Source: Setophaga petechia
Taxonomy: Eukaryota > Chordata > Aves > Passeriformes > Parulidae
Direction: 5' to 3'
Assembly: GCA_024362935.1 (NCBI GenBank)
Contig: JANCRA010000001.1
Span: 50,317,501 to 50,381,500, forward strand
DNA: 64,000 nucleotides
The position numbers and the translations under genes are program-made. Each line of letters begins with the position of its first letter. Position 1 is the first letter of the stretch. Under the pieces are notes generated by a model, which ran no database searches, was not told where the DNA came from, and saw only the letters and a list, made by a program, of their open reading frames with translations. Of the stretch, positions 1 to 10,812 are shown in pieces.

Positions 1-1887
1 CAAAATGAAAAACTAAGACTACTAGAAACATTTTCTAGAAGTTTTGAAATGGAAAGATGCAGAATTGTTCTTGCCATTCCATACACTGTTTGTAAAACAA
101 CTCCTTCTGCTCCCTGAAGGCATTTAACAGTGGTCAAAGCTTAACAGCTAAGCATGTAAAACTATCTACTTGAAAATGCCTCTTGGGATTTCTACACACC
201 ATTTGTTTATCTTCCACACAAGGACATTAAAAATAAATAAATAAAATCTATTCCCACCTAGAAACAGTTCAGAAGTAATCTCAGGTATCCTGAGGAGCCT
301 TTTCTCTGCATGCCATCAATATTAAATCCTTATTTCCAAAGCTGTGTTTGCCCTTTCTTCCCAGGTCTATTGCTTCTGATTATCTGATTAGGCCACCTTA
401 TTTATTAAAAACCCAAAAACCCTACCAGCACACAAAGACAAATAGCAACTGCAGATATTTCAGGTGGTACTAAAATTCTTGAAGACTGAGCCTAAGGGTA
501 TTATTTCATGTGAAACTATATATTGATTCAGAAGACATTCACAAGCTTTTATCCTGCTTTTACTGAAACTTAAGATGACCTTATTTCTACTTCCAAAAGC
601 CTGTATATATAAAAAACCATACCAATGCATGCACTTCAAAATCACTTCAGTTACATTTCTGAGAGCCATCAACACTAAATTTGTATAACAAAAACATGTA
701 AACATTTCAGTAGCAGGGCTTGCAAAATCTAAATACCATAAATATTGCACAGGACTTGGCACTATTAGGAATACAAGGATGCATGTGCCCTAAACAAAGC
801 ACTGTATGACCATAGTGATTCATTATTTGTCCTTTAACAAATGAAGGTGAAAACACAACAAAGCCAATGTATAGGATTTCACAGAAAATGCTAAGTTTTT
901 AATAGGTCTTTCAGGTCCTACAAAAGTCTATAGTAACTGTACAGTAATCTATTCACTTTTAGAGGATAGGTAAAAAAACCCTTAACAAACACTTATCTTT
1001 CTACATCAAACGCTGTAAAATTTATTTAAAAGGAGCTGGAAAGACTTGGATTATCTTCTCAACTGGCACCTATTGAACTGCCTTTTATATAGGTCAGATA
1101 GCCACTGAAAGATGGATATTACTAAAAGTGATATGAATGTACAGAGCAAGAGGCCAGTGACACACAGCAGCAGAAATCTGCTATGAATTAATCAACTCCT
1201 GGAAGGAGTAAGAAACTAGGAAAATACTGGTATCTTGCAACATTCACAATACAATTAAAATGCTTAAAACACCAGTGACAAATGCAGATCAAGAACAGCA
1301 TCATCCCTATTCTCCAAAAGTAGGCATGAAGAACCTTTTGTCCAACTCTTATCTGGAACTCGATGGTGCACTAGAGGTACAGTTGAAAAAATCATGAACA
1401 CACCTTTTCAAACACCTAACTTCTGAAATTGATCTGGTTTAAAAAAGTCTTAAGGTTACATTAAAGCATGACCTTTTTTTTCTAGTAACAGGTAAAGACT
1501 TGTTTTGTAAATAGAATTAGCCTGCACCAACCTATACTGTAACTTTTCTGTGCTGTAATCAATCGAATGACAATAACAACAACAAAACTTTTTCAGTTCC
1601 ACAGCCAAGGAACTGTTCCCTGCCTAGTCAAAGACAAAACAACTGCAATAGGCAGACATTAAAAATTCTGCAGTGATGACTGCAAAATTCCCCATTAGCA
1701 TGCAGAAGAACAGAGTTATAAACCTAGCACTGATCAGGATACACCTGTGCTGCACAGAGAAGCTACTTGGTGCCCAAAAAGGCCTTGTATGTGAAAATTC
1801 TGTCAAGCTGTTGAGTTCCCTGGCTCTCAGAAATTTAAACTAGGTCACTACGTCTTCAGGGTTTCTTTTTTCTGTTTTTTCCTTTTC

Positions 1888-2110
1888 ACCCTCTAGGTGA
1901 AGAACCTTTTCCTGATATCCAAACTGAACTACCCATGACACCGCTTCATGCTGTTCCCTTGGCTTTGAGACTGGTACCTGTCCCTCTGCTTCCCCTCATG
2001 AGGAAGTTGTAGACAATTATGACATCTCCCCCACCCAGACTCATGTTCTCCAGGCTGAACAAAACAAGTGATCTCAGCCTCTCCTCATATGGTTCCCCCT
2101 AAATGTACCT
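1888..2110 (-). mobile_element. CR1 LINE fragment (3' part)
   Basis: The + strand reads GGTGAAGAACCTTTTCCTGA followed by TATCC, then TCATGAGGAAG, CTCCAGGCTGAACAAA and CTCAGCCTCTCCTCATATGG. These are hallmarks of the antisense of the CR1 3' region. The same order of words occurs in the longer copy at 45835-46437. The copy lacks the terminal octamer repeats and is diverged, so it is an old internal fragment. Confidence 0.85.
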
Positions 2111-4460
2111 GTAAAATCATACTGTCAAAATTTTCTTTATTCTACTGCAACAGAAGTAACTAAGTCCACAGCAACAGTCCATGTTACTGTAATATAAGTA
2201 TTTGCTTTAAAAAACCAGTTTCTACATAGACAGAGTCTGTGTAGGAAAAAGCCACTCTTTTCAGAAGATAGTTTTGGTGCCTGCATTTGGCTTTACACAC
2301 AGAAGCAGAAATGGGAGGTTTTTTCCCTAGAAGTACCCAATGTGTGCATCACCCCAATTATTTCATGTCAGCTTGGATGGCTGATCTGGGCCTTTCTAGA
2401 TGGTCAGTGCATGAGGAGTGCCTGTGTACAGTTCTTTTAAATTCCAGCTGCCAGACTGACATCATGCATTTTGTGAAGGGCAATTTTTTTGCATCGTGAT
2501 GCAACTGAGCTGCTGTGCACTGAGGTCAAGTGGAAAACTGGAATTCAGGCACCCTTGGCAAAAATTTTGCTAGTGATTATCTGATTACTTCTGCTGCAAG
2601 ACCATGACTTAAAGCAGGATCAGCACTTGAAACTGAAAAAATGGCAGATTTCAGATTTTTTGCTTTCAGTCAAAATTGTTGAAATGAGTCCACATAAAAA
2701 TCAAAAAATACACAAACTACAGTTCATGCTTGAGTTTACTCTAAAAAAAATTAGCTATTTGTTAATTAATGTCATTATTTTAATTTCAGCTGTAGGTTGC
2801 CAATCATGGTATGAAACTGAACAGTGCTTTGGTACAAGCTCCCTCTTTGCTGGTACCCAGGGTACAAAGTATCTTCTCTAACTGCCAGTATAACAAGCTA
2901 CCAATGCTTTTTGCTGGGCAGAAACCTCTCTAAATAAAGCTTTGCATTAAGCCCTAATGTAGGAATACAGAAGTCTCACAATCTCACTACCACCACCCTT
3001 CTCAGTCAGAATAAATGCTGTATATTATGCAATTATAAATGCTTTTTTCCCTCTCTCTCTTTTCACTCTGTCAGGTTTTTTTTTTTTTTCCTTCAAAAGC
3101 AGCTGAGTGAACTTCTTACCATAGTGGCAATGAGCAAGAAAGCCCTGAAAAATGTCATGGGCCAAAGCCACAAGGATTTCATCAGACAGTACATGAATAT
3201 TTTATGTTACTGCTCCAAAAGCCATCTGGAATAATGGCTACCCCAAACCTTAGTCCTCTTGCTTTCCCTTGTGGTTGGAGCTCATAATCTTGCAACAGCA
3301 ACTGTATAAACTCCCCAGCTCCACCAAAAAACAATGGGAAAAAAAAAAACCCAGAACAAATCAACTAAACAAAAAACAAAACAAAACCCAAAACCAAAAC
3401 AAAACAAACAAAAAACCCCAAAACACACACACACAAAAAACCAAACCACCCACCACCTTAAGAAAGCTAAGAGCTCAGCTGCTTGATCTTACTTCTGGAG
3501 CTGATGTACACACTTGCTGAAGGGTACACACACAAACCACAGAAGAGACAGATGACAAGAAGATCCAGAAACAAGAAATTAAGCATATTTGCCCATAGAA
3601 ACAAGGGAGAAAGTGTTAATCTTACTTAAATAGGATTCTTGCAGTACTGGCAAAGCTACTGTCAGGATAAATTACTTGCTTCAGCAAATAGCACATACAG
3701 AAGCAGGCCTGCCAGGGTGCCAGACTAGCTCAACCAACCACCCCCCATCCAGCAAAGCATTTCTACATTTAGTTCCTATCTCACCACTTTTCTCCTGCTT
3801 CTATTTTTGCATCTGTGCTTTCCTCCCTCTCCCTTTTGCAGCTATATTCCTATAATGGCAGGAATTTGCAACTTCACATTAAAACCAAGATGGAATAAAT
3901 GAAGGGGGTTTTTTTTGGATGTAACTTGAACAGGAATCTTTCTGAATGACACACAGGAGCAAAGGTATCACTGCTGGTATTGCATTTCCCCAAAAGATCT
4001 GAATGAAATACTGGTTTAAAGGTATGCAAAGTTTTATTATTCTGACACATTGAAACAGTTCCATAAGAACAAGTATTTTCAGTTCCCAGCATGTCCATAA
4101 AGGTTAATTCCTACCTGTATTCCATAAAAAATGGAATGAAGTTCTGCATTGCAACCATGGCACAGACAAAACTAAATGAGATCTTAAAAACTAAAAAAAA
4201 AAAATCAGCAGAAGAATTATGTGGTCTTGAGGACTCACCACATATCTATTTATACACTAATTCTACCACATGAATAAAAAGTAAGCACTGGCTTTGAAAT
4301 GATCACCATACTAGATCTTCTCCCAACTCTGACAGAAACATATTCCATAAAGCACTGTATCAAACTAATAAAATCTCTTTTTTTTTTTTGTAGGCTCTGC
4401 AAGACCACACTGCATTTTATTATCTGTCCACAGTTCTGAAAATCACTTATAAACAGTACC
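2111..4460. other. Intronic stretch with an A/C-rich tract
   Basis: No gene or interspersed repeat recognised, apart from the A/C-rich tract at 3325-3458 and short T and A runs (for example near 3076). Open frames up to 84 codons are compositionally like the surrounding DNA. Confidence 0.5.
3325..3458. repeat. A/C-rich low-complexity tract
   Basis: About 130 bp almost free of G and T on the + strand, made of AAAAC, CAAAA and CACACA units. The open frame across it (NKKQNKTQNQNKTNKK...) is a product of this composition, not a gene. Confidence 0.9.
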
Positions 4461-4528
4461 CATTTAAACACTGTGGAGAATACAGCATTATGTAATGACA
4501 ATATTACAGGACTGAAGTTCATACAAAA
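4461..4528 (+). repeat. Left arm of a 68-bp inverted repeat
   Basis: The segment from CATTTAAACACTGTGGAGAA to TTCATACAAAA recurs as its reverse complement at 5209-5276. By eye the two arms differ at 2 of 68 positions. They are separated by 680 bp of unrelated AT-rich sequence. I do not recognise the unit as a known transposon terminus and see no target duplication. Confidence 0.93.
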
Positions 4529-5170
4529 ATTATTTTTTTTCTATGATTTAAATACTGTCAAGATATTTAGGAATGCTTCTCTAAGGTCCTCTGCACCATT
4601 CAGCTACAATGCTGGGGGAAGGAAATACAGGGGAAAGAAACTGAATAATATCAAAATAATGAGAAGAATATTCTGTACTGATTCTAATAGTAGTATTCTA
4701 TTTTATACTAATTCTTACTAATCCTAGCCAATTAAGCTGCACATAATCCATGTCCTGAAGTGACTAGAATGTGAGAAAATAATTTATCCAAATAATACTA
4801 TGTAATTATATTTTTGTAAAATCTGGGATATAAATAGTAAAAAATTATATTTTGAGCCAGTGAATCATCCTAAAAAATTGCTCAAGAAGCTGGAAAAAGA
4901 TGCCATAAACACAAGATAATCAGAAAAATGCTTAATTGGTGAAAAAAAATCAATTATATGAATAAACAAACCAAGAGCCAAATATTGTATTGTATCAGCA
5001 AACTACAGCATATGTTAAAATATGGGCTACAAAATATAGTGATGAAGCATGCATTGTCAAAACATAATGGCATCTTTATAAAGACTGACACAACTTAGAG
5101 TTTCATCACAGAAGTCAAAAGAAATACAGTAGAATTTCATATTCATTAGAAAAATGAGTTGTGAAGAAAC

Positions 5171-5324
5171 ATAGTTATTTTTCATAACTATTATAGAAAA
5201 GAAATTAGTTTTGTATGAACTTCAGTCCTGTAATATTGTCATTACATAATACTGTGTTCTCCACAGTGTTTAAATGAAAAAATAACTAGTTATGAAAAAA
5301 TAACTAGTTATGAAAAATAACTAT
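5171..5324. repeat. Palindromic AT-rich repeats around the right arm
   Basis: 5171-5191 is a hairpin with 8-bp perfect arms (ATAGTTAT and ATAACTAT). 5282-5317 is two exact copies of the 18-mer ATAACTAGTTATGAAAAA, whose first 12 bases are a perfect palindrome. 5171-5190 is the exact reverse complement of 5305-5324. Related AGTTGTGAAgAAACA-type words flank the block near 5157 and 5343. Confidence 0.88.
5209..5276 (-). repeat. Right arm of a 68-bp inverted repeat
   Basis: Reverse complement of 4461-4528 with 2 differences. It sits inside a second, 20-bp perfect inverted repeat (5171-5190 and 5305-5324), and directly before an 18-bp tandem repeat with a palindromic core. The placement suggests that this arm is the inserted copy. 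Confidence 0.93.
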
Positions 5325-5356
5325 AATATAGTGTACAAAAACTAGTTGTGAAAAAC

Positions 5357-7437
5357 AATGCGATGACAGAAAGAAGTAGGTTAGGAAAGCTCAGTCTGAG
5401 AAACATACTTTAAAAATACTTTCTGGTAGAAATCATAGAACATATTTTTGGTATGGGTTCACTTTCTAGCAGCAAATTCAATGCAACCATCAGTGTCCCT
5501 AGCAAGAGACAGTGGCACATTTCAGGTATACCCATGAGAACTGTAGAGTTATGTAGGCGTTACAAAAGCACATGTATCTTCCTAAGTAATTTATTGTCAA
5601 AATGTGTAATTACTATACAGCTATATACTCACATTTTACCCACAGACACACACATAACTCCAATGAAAAAACATAGTCAGGCCCACCAGAATTTGAATTA
5701 TAATGACAACCACGTGCAAACAGAACCTGTGAGCTGAATCCATTCTGATGTCATTGTCATACTCATTCAGGGAGTTCAGAGCTCAGTAATCTCAAGGCAG
5801 AGATCTCCACTGCCTCAATGAACTTTGAAAGAGAGCTTTGCTGAAATAAAAACTAGACAGCAAAACTTATGCTAGTGACTAGTTGTACAGAAGTCGTATG
5901 ATCCAGCAATATTTTTACTGTTTTTTCCACATTTTTACCACTTAACTAAAACTCGACTTTGAATGTTCAGTTCAACAACTCCAAGAAGGTTGATCTCTGT
6001 TTCAATATAAGAGCAATGTACACGAAAGCAATCCAAAGTTCTTCTTTCTGATGGGGCAAATCAGTAAAGGTCCTGCTCATGTGATTTGCTCATTTACTGA
6101 GGGATGATTTTAGTTAAATCTTTTGGCTATAAAACATTCAGACCCACTAAATTGTCTCTCTCTACATGCACCCTGCCAGTTTTAATTTTAGAAGTAACTG
6201 CTCTTCCACAGCACTGTGCATGAGGGTAGGAGCACAAATTTAAGACACCAACTGATTCAAAGCTGCATCACAAAGCATAGAGGTGGAAAACCAAAAGGGG
6301 TCAGGGACTGGTGAGAAAAATGTTCATTTTCATAGCAAAAGGACTGACCCAAATACTGCCTTCTTTCTCTGTGCTACTATGAGAAGTTTACTAGTAGCAG
6401 AGGTCTTACACAGATGAGCAAGGCTGGCGTGGCTGTACTGAAGATTTAAGAACTTATTTCATCACTGATCTAATTTTATACCATAGTTTAAATGAAACAT
6501 GAAAAATAATCTTTAGAAGAGATTTTTGTATGGGGTGGCAAGTAATGGAAACTGGTCCTCTATTTCCACAGTGGCAGCTTGTAGCTGTGACCAGAGATTT
6601 GTTTTTGTCTTATAATAAAGCAAAAATAAAAAGTTTAAGAACAAAACCAAACCCTGCCAAAATCCCACCATACTGATTTGCCTGGAAGGGACAGGAAAAA
6701 TAGTGCCGCATAAGCAAAATAAAATTCCTAGGGTTTAAGTGATCCTTGGCTAGTCACTCATTCTATTTATCCTGCTTAAAAGAGGTATAAAGATACAGTT
6801 TGACAACTTTCTTGGTGGCTTTATGACATGTTGAATTTCTGCTGGGGCAACATCAGTTATCTCTGAACATATATTTGTTCCTATTCTGATTATCTTCACA
6901 GAGATTTGACACAAGAGCTGTTGATTAAAAGAAGAATCTTCCTCTTGAGCTTGCAGATGAGGATACTGCTTTTACCTGACAACTTTTCAGTACTTTTTGT
7001 TAAATCCAGGAGGGAAAACAGAGGAGAGTTTTCAATTCAGATTTAAAAAACAATTCCTAGGCATGAGCAACTTTGCATGTTACATCCATGAGCTCTTCAT
7101 CACGTGGATGATTATTGTCTCTGTAAAGGGAACTCACCATGAACACAAACATGTAAGGAGAAAAATTAAGAGAGAAGCATTCTGACAAGGCACAAAGTCC
7201 CAGCTGGATTAAATGCACTGTGCTATTTCCCACCCAGCTGAGACTTTGACCAGAGGCAGAAAACTGCTGTATCTCTAATATTAAGGTACATAATGGAGTG
7301 AAATACAGACTGTTGGACATATGCAGTATTTCTTTAGATACACCAAATGCTCATGAAAAATACATGTGCCTACCAAGTGGCTCTGGACAATTACATAAGC
7401 AGATGTGTCCCTGATGTGCAATTTCTAAATACTTTTC

Positions 7438-7438
<1 letters not shown>
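5357..7438. other. Intronic stretch without recognised features
   Basis: AT-rich, CpG-poor, no recognised repeat, RNA gene or exon. The longest open frame (5453-5737, 94 codons) shows no domain or conserved motif. Confidence 0.5.

Positions 7439-7470
<32 letters not shown>
7439..7470 (+). repeat. Poly-A run of 32 bases
   Basis: Uninterrupted A32 followed by TCTTTC and T7. No AATAAA lies just upstream and nothing before it looks like an mRNA, so a processed pseudogene tail is not supported. CR1 elements do not end in poly-A either. Confidence 0.95.
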
Positions 7471-7474
<4 letters not shown>

Positions 7475-9499
7475 TCTTTTTTTGTCCCTGGCATTCATCA
7501 CGTAAGCCTTGAACCAAACCACTTAATCTTCATGAATTCAAGTGGAGCCAGACTGCACAAAATCAGCACTATTATTTTCTGTCAAAGCCATAAAATCCTA
7601 ACAGTCCAACCGCCCTGCAGTGAGCAGAGATGACATCTATTAGATCAGGGTGCTCAGTTGTAAGCATGCTGTATCAGCATTTCTCATATATTTCTTTCTC
7701 CCACTAGAAAAATGATCAGCACTGTTCTGATAACTCTAATAGAATGCAGGGTGCAGAGAAAACATTAAACAAATCTGCAGTACAAAGCTACACCGGGATT
7801 CAGCTATGCTACAAACTGTGAGAATTTCTCCTGAGACTCCTTTCTCCTGTTTCAGAAATTCTGGATGACCAAGGCATTAGAGACAATTTAGAGATCAAAT
7901 TTAAATTCTGCATAATCATCCTAATGGTCATATATGAACACAAATACTGAAATGGGTAACTACATGGACAGCTGGCACTCCACTGCCAAAGTATTAGACC
8001 TACATTTTTATCTGTTACCTTTCACTCTTCTTGAACAGCAATTACAGCAATTGTAATTCTTCTTACAGCAAATTACAGCAACAGTTGCATATTACCAGCT
8101 TCACTGCTTTATCTATAGAACCAGTCATTTTTCAGTGCCGGGAAGACTCTGAAAACTATCATGAGGAAGAAAAAACCTTAACACATAGGAGGAATATAAC
8201 GTACGACTTCAGAAGTTGAGAGACTATTTAGATGACAACAATTCTCCTTGGGTTTTAACCTACTGGACTTGAAGATAATGGCACCAGCTATAAAACTTGT
8301 ATGAAATGCTCTCGGTAAATTACAAAACTGTTTGATGAGTTGGTATTTTCATAACAGTATTAAATTTGCAGGGAAATCACTTAAAAACTAAGCTTAGATG
8401 CTGTGCACTCATCTTCATCCCTCTCCTACTTTCAATCAGTTTTTCCTTAAAAAAGACCTGGATAACTGGGTAACTTATTGGGAAATTTGTTAGACCTGGC
8501 AATATTACATATGTTTTTATCAGAAATTCTTCCATCTACCTACTGTCATTTAACTCAAATTACTCATAAGCCGTAATAACTTAGTATAATCAATTCCTTC
8601 TATAGACTCTTGCAGACATTCTGGATTTCTTCCACCACTTGCTCATTACTTTGCAATGCACTTTTTGGTATTTGTAGATTTATCCCAAAATGCAAATGGT
8701 GTGATCAGCTCCATTGGTGAGATTTACCTGACTGACCTGCAGCAACTGATCAAAACCATGGAAGTACTACATGAGGAAATGGTTTCAGTTCTGCAACAGC
8801 TATAATTTTATGGTGCTCAGCCACAGGTTAATCACAGCCAATTGCACAGAACTGCTGATGTAGCAACAATACATATTAATAGGGTTACTATTTTTATGCT
8901 TCTTTCCAAGGTGCTGCTAAGACCTGGCTTGTTGAGGTAGCTGGGGCATAATCTATGCAAATTTGTGCTGACCTGGACCACATTACCCTGCCATATGAAA
9001 ATGCTTCACTCAGACAACCACAGAAGAAATAAGAAAACTCATCACTTGCTTTCTGAATATATGGAGTAGATACTTTTATCACCATCACCTCTACATGTGG
9101 AAGAGAACTTGTTTCATGGTCAGCCTGGTTTCAGTGAGGCTGTGGCACATACACACATGTAATCTACAACGATTTTGCCATTAAGCCAGTGGCAGAACAA
9201 AGAGAACAGAAACAGAGAAATTTTCCATTTTCAGTATTAAAAATTAAGGGTATTCATTTCAGACTGATAATGTCAAAGTGTGGCTCAAAAAACACTCTGA
9301 ACGTAGCCTTCAACAGAGCTTCAACATGAGCACGGGCAATGACAAACTGGTAACTGAGCTGCACCAATTCAGAAGGTCTTTTTATTGAGCCAGGATTAGT
9401 GTGACTCCACAGAGGCCCAGAGCTGTGCACCCATCCCAACCTGTAAGCTCACACTCTAAAGTACTCCAAGAGTGCCAGCAAATAAACACACTGTCCAGG
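7471..9499. other. Intronic stretch without recognised features
   Basis: Nothing recognised except short direct repeats of AATTACAGCAA near 8039-8085. The open frames are short and unremarkable. Confidence 0.5.
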
Positions 9500-10030
9500 A
9501 GCACCTGTTATAAAGAACAAAGATCTTTAAGAGAAAAGGAGTCCAGGAAGGCTGGACATTCTTCAGGAAATAAATTCTAATGGAACAGGAACAGCCCATC
9601 CCCATGTGCCAAAAGACAAACTGGCAGGGAAGACAACCAGCATAGCTGAACAGCAAGCTTTGGAACTTCAGGGGAAAAAAAAGAGTTTAAGATCTTTGCA
9701 AGAAGAGGCAGGAAACTCAGGAGGTTTCATGAGGCTACACTGGGAGAAAATTAGAAGGGACAAAACCCAACTAGAACTTAATTTGGCTACTGCCAAAAAA
9801 AAATAACAAAAAAATTTTCTATAAATACATGAACAACAAAAGAAGGGTTTGGGAGACTCTCTATCCTTTACTGGATGCAGGGGGAAACAAAGTGACAAAG
9901 GATAAGGAACTTAATGCTGCTTTTGCATCCATCTTTAGTAGTAAGATCAATGGTCCTCAGAGCTGGAAGACAACAGCAGGGAGCAAAACAAAACCACCAT
10001 AATCCAAGGGGCAATGGCCAGCAACCTGCT

Positions 10031-10244
10031 GGTGATATAGGTAGTATTCTCTGTTGCTTCTAGTGAGAATAATTCTACAATGCTCAGAGAAAAGGTGATT
10101 CTTACCATGACGATAAGTGCAAGAATTTTGGTTTTAACTAAGAGCTCCATTAAACTTGTGTAAGAATCTAGTGCTATTTTCTGTTTGGAAATATGCTGTA
10201 CCTTTCAGTACTTCATCTTTAAAAACAATCACCAGGTGATCTCC
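10031..10244 (+). mobile_element. Unidentified ~214-bp element, copy 1, inserted in CR1
   Basis: This block interrupts the CR1 fragment. The CR1 word CCTGCT is present on both sides (10025-10030 and 10243-10248), consistent with a 6-bp target duplication that would put the element at 10031-10242. It begins GGTGATATAGG and ends CAATCACCAGGTGATCTCC. Its reverse complement recurs at 14621-14832. By eye about 13 substitutions and one small indel separate the copies over about 195 aligned bases, outside a central ~18-bp core that is inverted. There is no coding capacity and no obvious TG...CA ends. It could be a non-autonomous DNA element or another short repeat; I cannot name the family. Confidence 0.85.
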
Positions 10245-10271
10245 TGCTAGACATGCATACATCTATGGGGC

Positions 10272-10584
10272 TGTTGCCAACTCATTGCAAAAGTTCCATA
10301 TCTTCTTGGTGATTTTTCATAGGCAACTTCTTCCAGCACTGACTCCTTCTTCTTCATAGCCCAGCCAACAGACTCCATCTCTCCTCACAGCACAATCAAC
10401 AAACTCCAGCTCCCCTCACCCAGCTAACCCACTCTAATGTAGCACTCGACTTCTTACTGGACACAGCTGTGGCCTGTAAAGTCAGGCCTGTTCCTGATCT
10501 TTGGTGATTGCTACAGCTGCAACTCCTCAGGTGTGAGACTGCCTTCTGCACTGTCTTTATTTTCTTACATTCCATCGCCCCACA
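10272..10584. mobile_element. Probable solo LTR, 313 bp, inserted in CR1
   Basis: The block begins TGTTGCC and ends CCCCACA (TG...CA with TGT/ACA ends). It is flanked by perfect 6-bp duplications TGGGGC at 10266-10271 and 10585-10590. Removing it restores the CR1 reading CTATGGGGCCAGGCAGGATC. A 6-bp target duplication with TG...CA ends is typical of alpha/beta-retrovirus-like (ERVK-type) LTRs. On the minus strand an AATAAA lies very near one end, so I leave orientation open. The short minus-strand open frame across it is not a gene. Confidence 0.8.
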
Positions 10585-10812
10585 TGGGGCCAGGCAGGAT
10601 CCACCCAAGGGTACTAAGGGAGCTGGTGGAAGAGCTCACTGAGCCATTTTCAATCATTTACCCCCGTCCTGGCTCACAATGGAGGTCCCAATAGATCGAA
10701 GGTCAGGCAATGTGATGCCCTTCGACAAAAAAGGCTGGAAGGAGGCTCTCAGAATCTACAGGCCTGTCAGCTTGGTGCCAGATCTGCTTAAGAGCCATCA
10801 CATGGAATGGAC

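Larger units (their letters stand above)
9500..10812 (+). mobile_element. CR1 LINE fragment, ORF2 region, broken by two insertions
   Basis: Reads in CR1 sense on the + strand. The translated piece in 9606-9806 includes EKIRRDKTQLELNLATAKKK, matching the CR1 ORF2 linker between endonuclease and reverse transcriptase as I know it. It continues as FYKYMNNKR and LLDAGG-like sequence, then after the insertions with IHPRVLRELVEEL and the region that precedes RPVSL in the reverse transcriptase. CR1 sequence occupies about 9500-10030, 10243-10271 and 10585-10812, roughly 780 bp in total. It is frameshifted and dead. The left edge is approximate. Confidence 0.88.

Noticed and set aside
3182..3520. Low-complexity proteins encoded over the A/C tract
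   Set aside because: The peptides are made by the simple repeat (N/K/T/Q-rich) and carry no evidence of coding.
7000..7470. Processed pseudogene ending in the A32 run
   Set aside because: No poly-A signal upstream, no coding similarity and no target duplication noticed.
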